Part shown: positions 5,777-6,876 of the stretch, in pieces | How positions within the stretch are numbered: the first letter of the stretch is position 1 | Layout: each line of letters starts with the position of its first letter | NCBI GenBank assembly: GCA_017480395.1 | Contig: JAFVAS010000243.1 | Span: forward strand, 1-6,876 | Direction of reading: 5' to 3' | Source: Oscillospiraceae bacterium | GTDB taxonomy: Bacteria > Bacillota > Clostridia > Oscillospirales > Oscillospiraceae | DNA length: 6,876 nucleotides | Made by a program: the position numbers and the translations under genes | The notes under the pieces: model-generated | Told to the model about the DNA's origin: nothing | Seen by the model: the letters and a program-made list of their open reading frames with translations, nothing else | The model's database searches: none

Positions 5777-5804
5777 TCCCTTGATCGAAAGGACTGATTG
5801 TTCC

Positions 5805-6876
5805 ATGAGTGCATCCCGCACCAAAAAGGAGCGCCAGCTTGCCGCGGCAAACGGACTCTCCGAGAAGGAAAAGAAGGCGCTGAAAGAGGCCAAGGCCAAA
5901 AAGCGCAACCATGTGATTTACGCCATTCTGGGCGCCGTCGCCGTATGCTGCGTCGTGGCCCTGCTGATCTGGGACAACGGCGTGATCCAGAAGCACACCA
6001 CCGCCCTCACCGTCGGCAGCGAGCGCTACGGCGTCACTGACGTGGAATACTTCTACGCCAACTCCTATTCCAACTACAGCCAGTACCTCTCCCTCTACGG
6101 CCTGGACGCCAACTCCGACCTGACGGAGGAGGAGGTCTATGAGGGCTACACCTGGGATCAGCTGTTCAAGGACGAGGCCATCGCCTCCCTGACCAACGTC
6201 TCCATCCTGGACCAGGAGGCCAAGGCCGCGGGCTACACCCTCAGCGAGGATGGACAGGCCAATGTCCAGACCGCCGTGGACACCCTCTCCACCTATGCCA
6301 CCCTCTACGGCACCACCGTGGACTCCTTCCTCAAGTCCAACTACGGCAAGTATATGACCGTAAAGGACTATGAGCGAATCTATGCCAACGTGGTACTGGC
6401 CAACGAGTACGCCGACGTCAAGGCCGACTCCTTCGAGATCACCGACGCCGACCTGCAGGCCTATTACGCGGAGCACACCGCCGACCTGGACACCATCGAC
6501 TTCACCGCCTATCAGCTGACCATCGCCCGCACCGAGACCGATGAGGAAGGCACCGTGGTCGATCTGGACGAGGCTGCCATCGCCGAGAACACCACCCAGG
6601 CCGAGGCCCAGGCCAACGAGATTCTGGCCGCCCTCCAGGCGGGCGACATGGTGGAGGCCGCCGAGCTAGCCGCGATCTACGGCGCCAGCGACCTGTCCAA
6701 CACCAGCTACTACACCTCCTACAGCTTTGCCGACTGGCTCAATGACGCCGCCAACGGCGCCGGGGCCAGCGCCGTGCTCCCCAACCTGAACTCCTCTGAC
6801 GAGCCGGTGAGCTATACCGCTATTCTGGTCAACGCCCGGGAGCTGGACGAGTATCACGGTGCCGACGTGCGGGTCA
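5805..6876 (+). CDS. Membrane-anchored SurA/PrsA-like peptidyl-prolyl isomerase, 3' end cut by window edge
   Basis: 357 codons are visible and the frame is open at the window edge. Residues 1-36 are cytoplasmic and highly charged (SEKEKKALKEAKAKKR at 19-34). One membrane anchor follows (about 37-56) with no lipobox, so unlike PrsA it is probably not a lipoprotein. The outside part starts with a strand like that of SurA-type foldases (LTVGSERYGVTDVEYFY). It continues with a helical SurA_N-like region, including DQLFKDEAIASLTNVSILDQEAKAAG and, near residue 210, FEITDADLQAYYAEH. The last residues, DEYHGADVRV, look like the segment that leads into a parvulin PpiC domain (usually VRHILI), so the catalytic domain should lie just past the edge. 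The likely role is folding of exported proteins at the outer membrane face. ATG at 5805 has AAAGGA (5788-5793) 11 nt upstream. Confidence 0.85.
   Translation, partial: MSASRTKKERQLAAANGLSEKEKKALKEAKAKKRNHVIYAILGAVAVCCVVALLIWDNGVIQKHTTALTVGSERYGVTDVEYFYANSYSNYSQYLSLYGLDANSDLTEEEVYEGYTWDQLFKDEAIASLTNVSILDQEAKAAGYTLSEDGQANVQTAVDTLSTYATLYGTTVDSFLKSNYGKYMTVKDYERIYANVVLANEYADVKADSFEITDADLQAYYAEHTADLDTIDFTAYQLTIARTETDEEGTVVDLDEAAIAENTTQAEAQANEILAALQAGDMVEAAELAAIYGASDLSNTSYYTSYSFADWLNDAANGAGASAVLPNLNSSDEPVSYTAILVNARELDEYHGADVRV

Noticed and set aside
5321..5908. 195-residue minus-strand reading frame
   Set aside because: It runs against two real genes, a terminator and a promoter; its serine run is just the complement of the acidic DUF1292 tail.
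5592..6476. 294-residue minus-strand reading frame opposite the PPIase gene
   Set aside because: Gly/Val-rich shadow of GC-rich coding sequence that also crosses the terminator and promoter; the plus strand has the supported protein.

Overview
The window reads as ordinary chromosome from a GC-rich, spore-forming Firmicute. A Clostridia member of the Oscillospiraceae type (Flavonifractor/Lawsonibacter/Oscillibacter-like) is my inference. The reasons are Gram-positive style sigma-A promoters with 17-nt spacers, purine-rich Shine-Dalgarno sites, GC-rich genes separated by AT-richer promoters, and the gene families: PheB/UPF0735, a YtvI-like membrane protein, a BofC C-terminal-domain protein, DUF1292, and a class A PBP with a cysteine-bearing tail. 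I see no mobile element, CRISPR array, tRNA, rRNA or phage gene.

Layout. 1-365 (minus) is the 5' part of pheB, with a TTG start and its own extended -10 promoter. 530-1564 (plus) is a YtvI/AI-2E family permease, divergent from pheB and convergent with the next gene; the two share a hairpin at 1550-1580. 1588-4413 (minus) is a 941-residue bifunctional penicillin-binding protein with an added C-terminal cysteine-rich region, an Ig-like domain and a proline-rich tail. 4414-4608 is a divergent promoter region. 4609-4992 (plus) is a small membrane-anchored protein with a BofC C-terminal domain. 5079-5372 (plus) is a very acidic DUF1292 protein behind a clean promoter. 5373-5804 holds no gene I accept; it contains a strongly foldable stretch of about 212 nt that looks like a 6S-type RNA, a strong intrinsic terminator, and a near-consensus promoter. 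5805 to the window end (plus) is the 5' part of a membrane-anchored SurA/PrsA-like peptidyl-prolyl isomerase.

The genes do not form one operon: most have their own promoter. Their common theme is the cell envelope and sporulation: peptidoglycan synthesis (PBP), folding of exported proteins (PPIase), and two proteins related to Bacillus sporulation factors (YtvI-like, BofC-like). I found no novel multi-gene system. The most valuable item is the probable 6S RNA at about 5408-5619, which protein-based annotation would miss.
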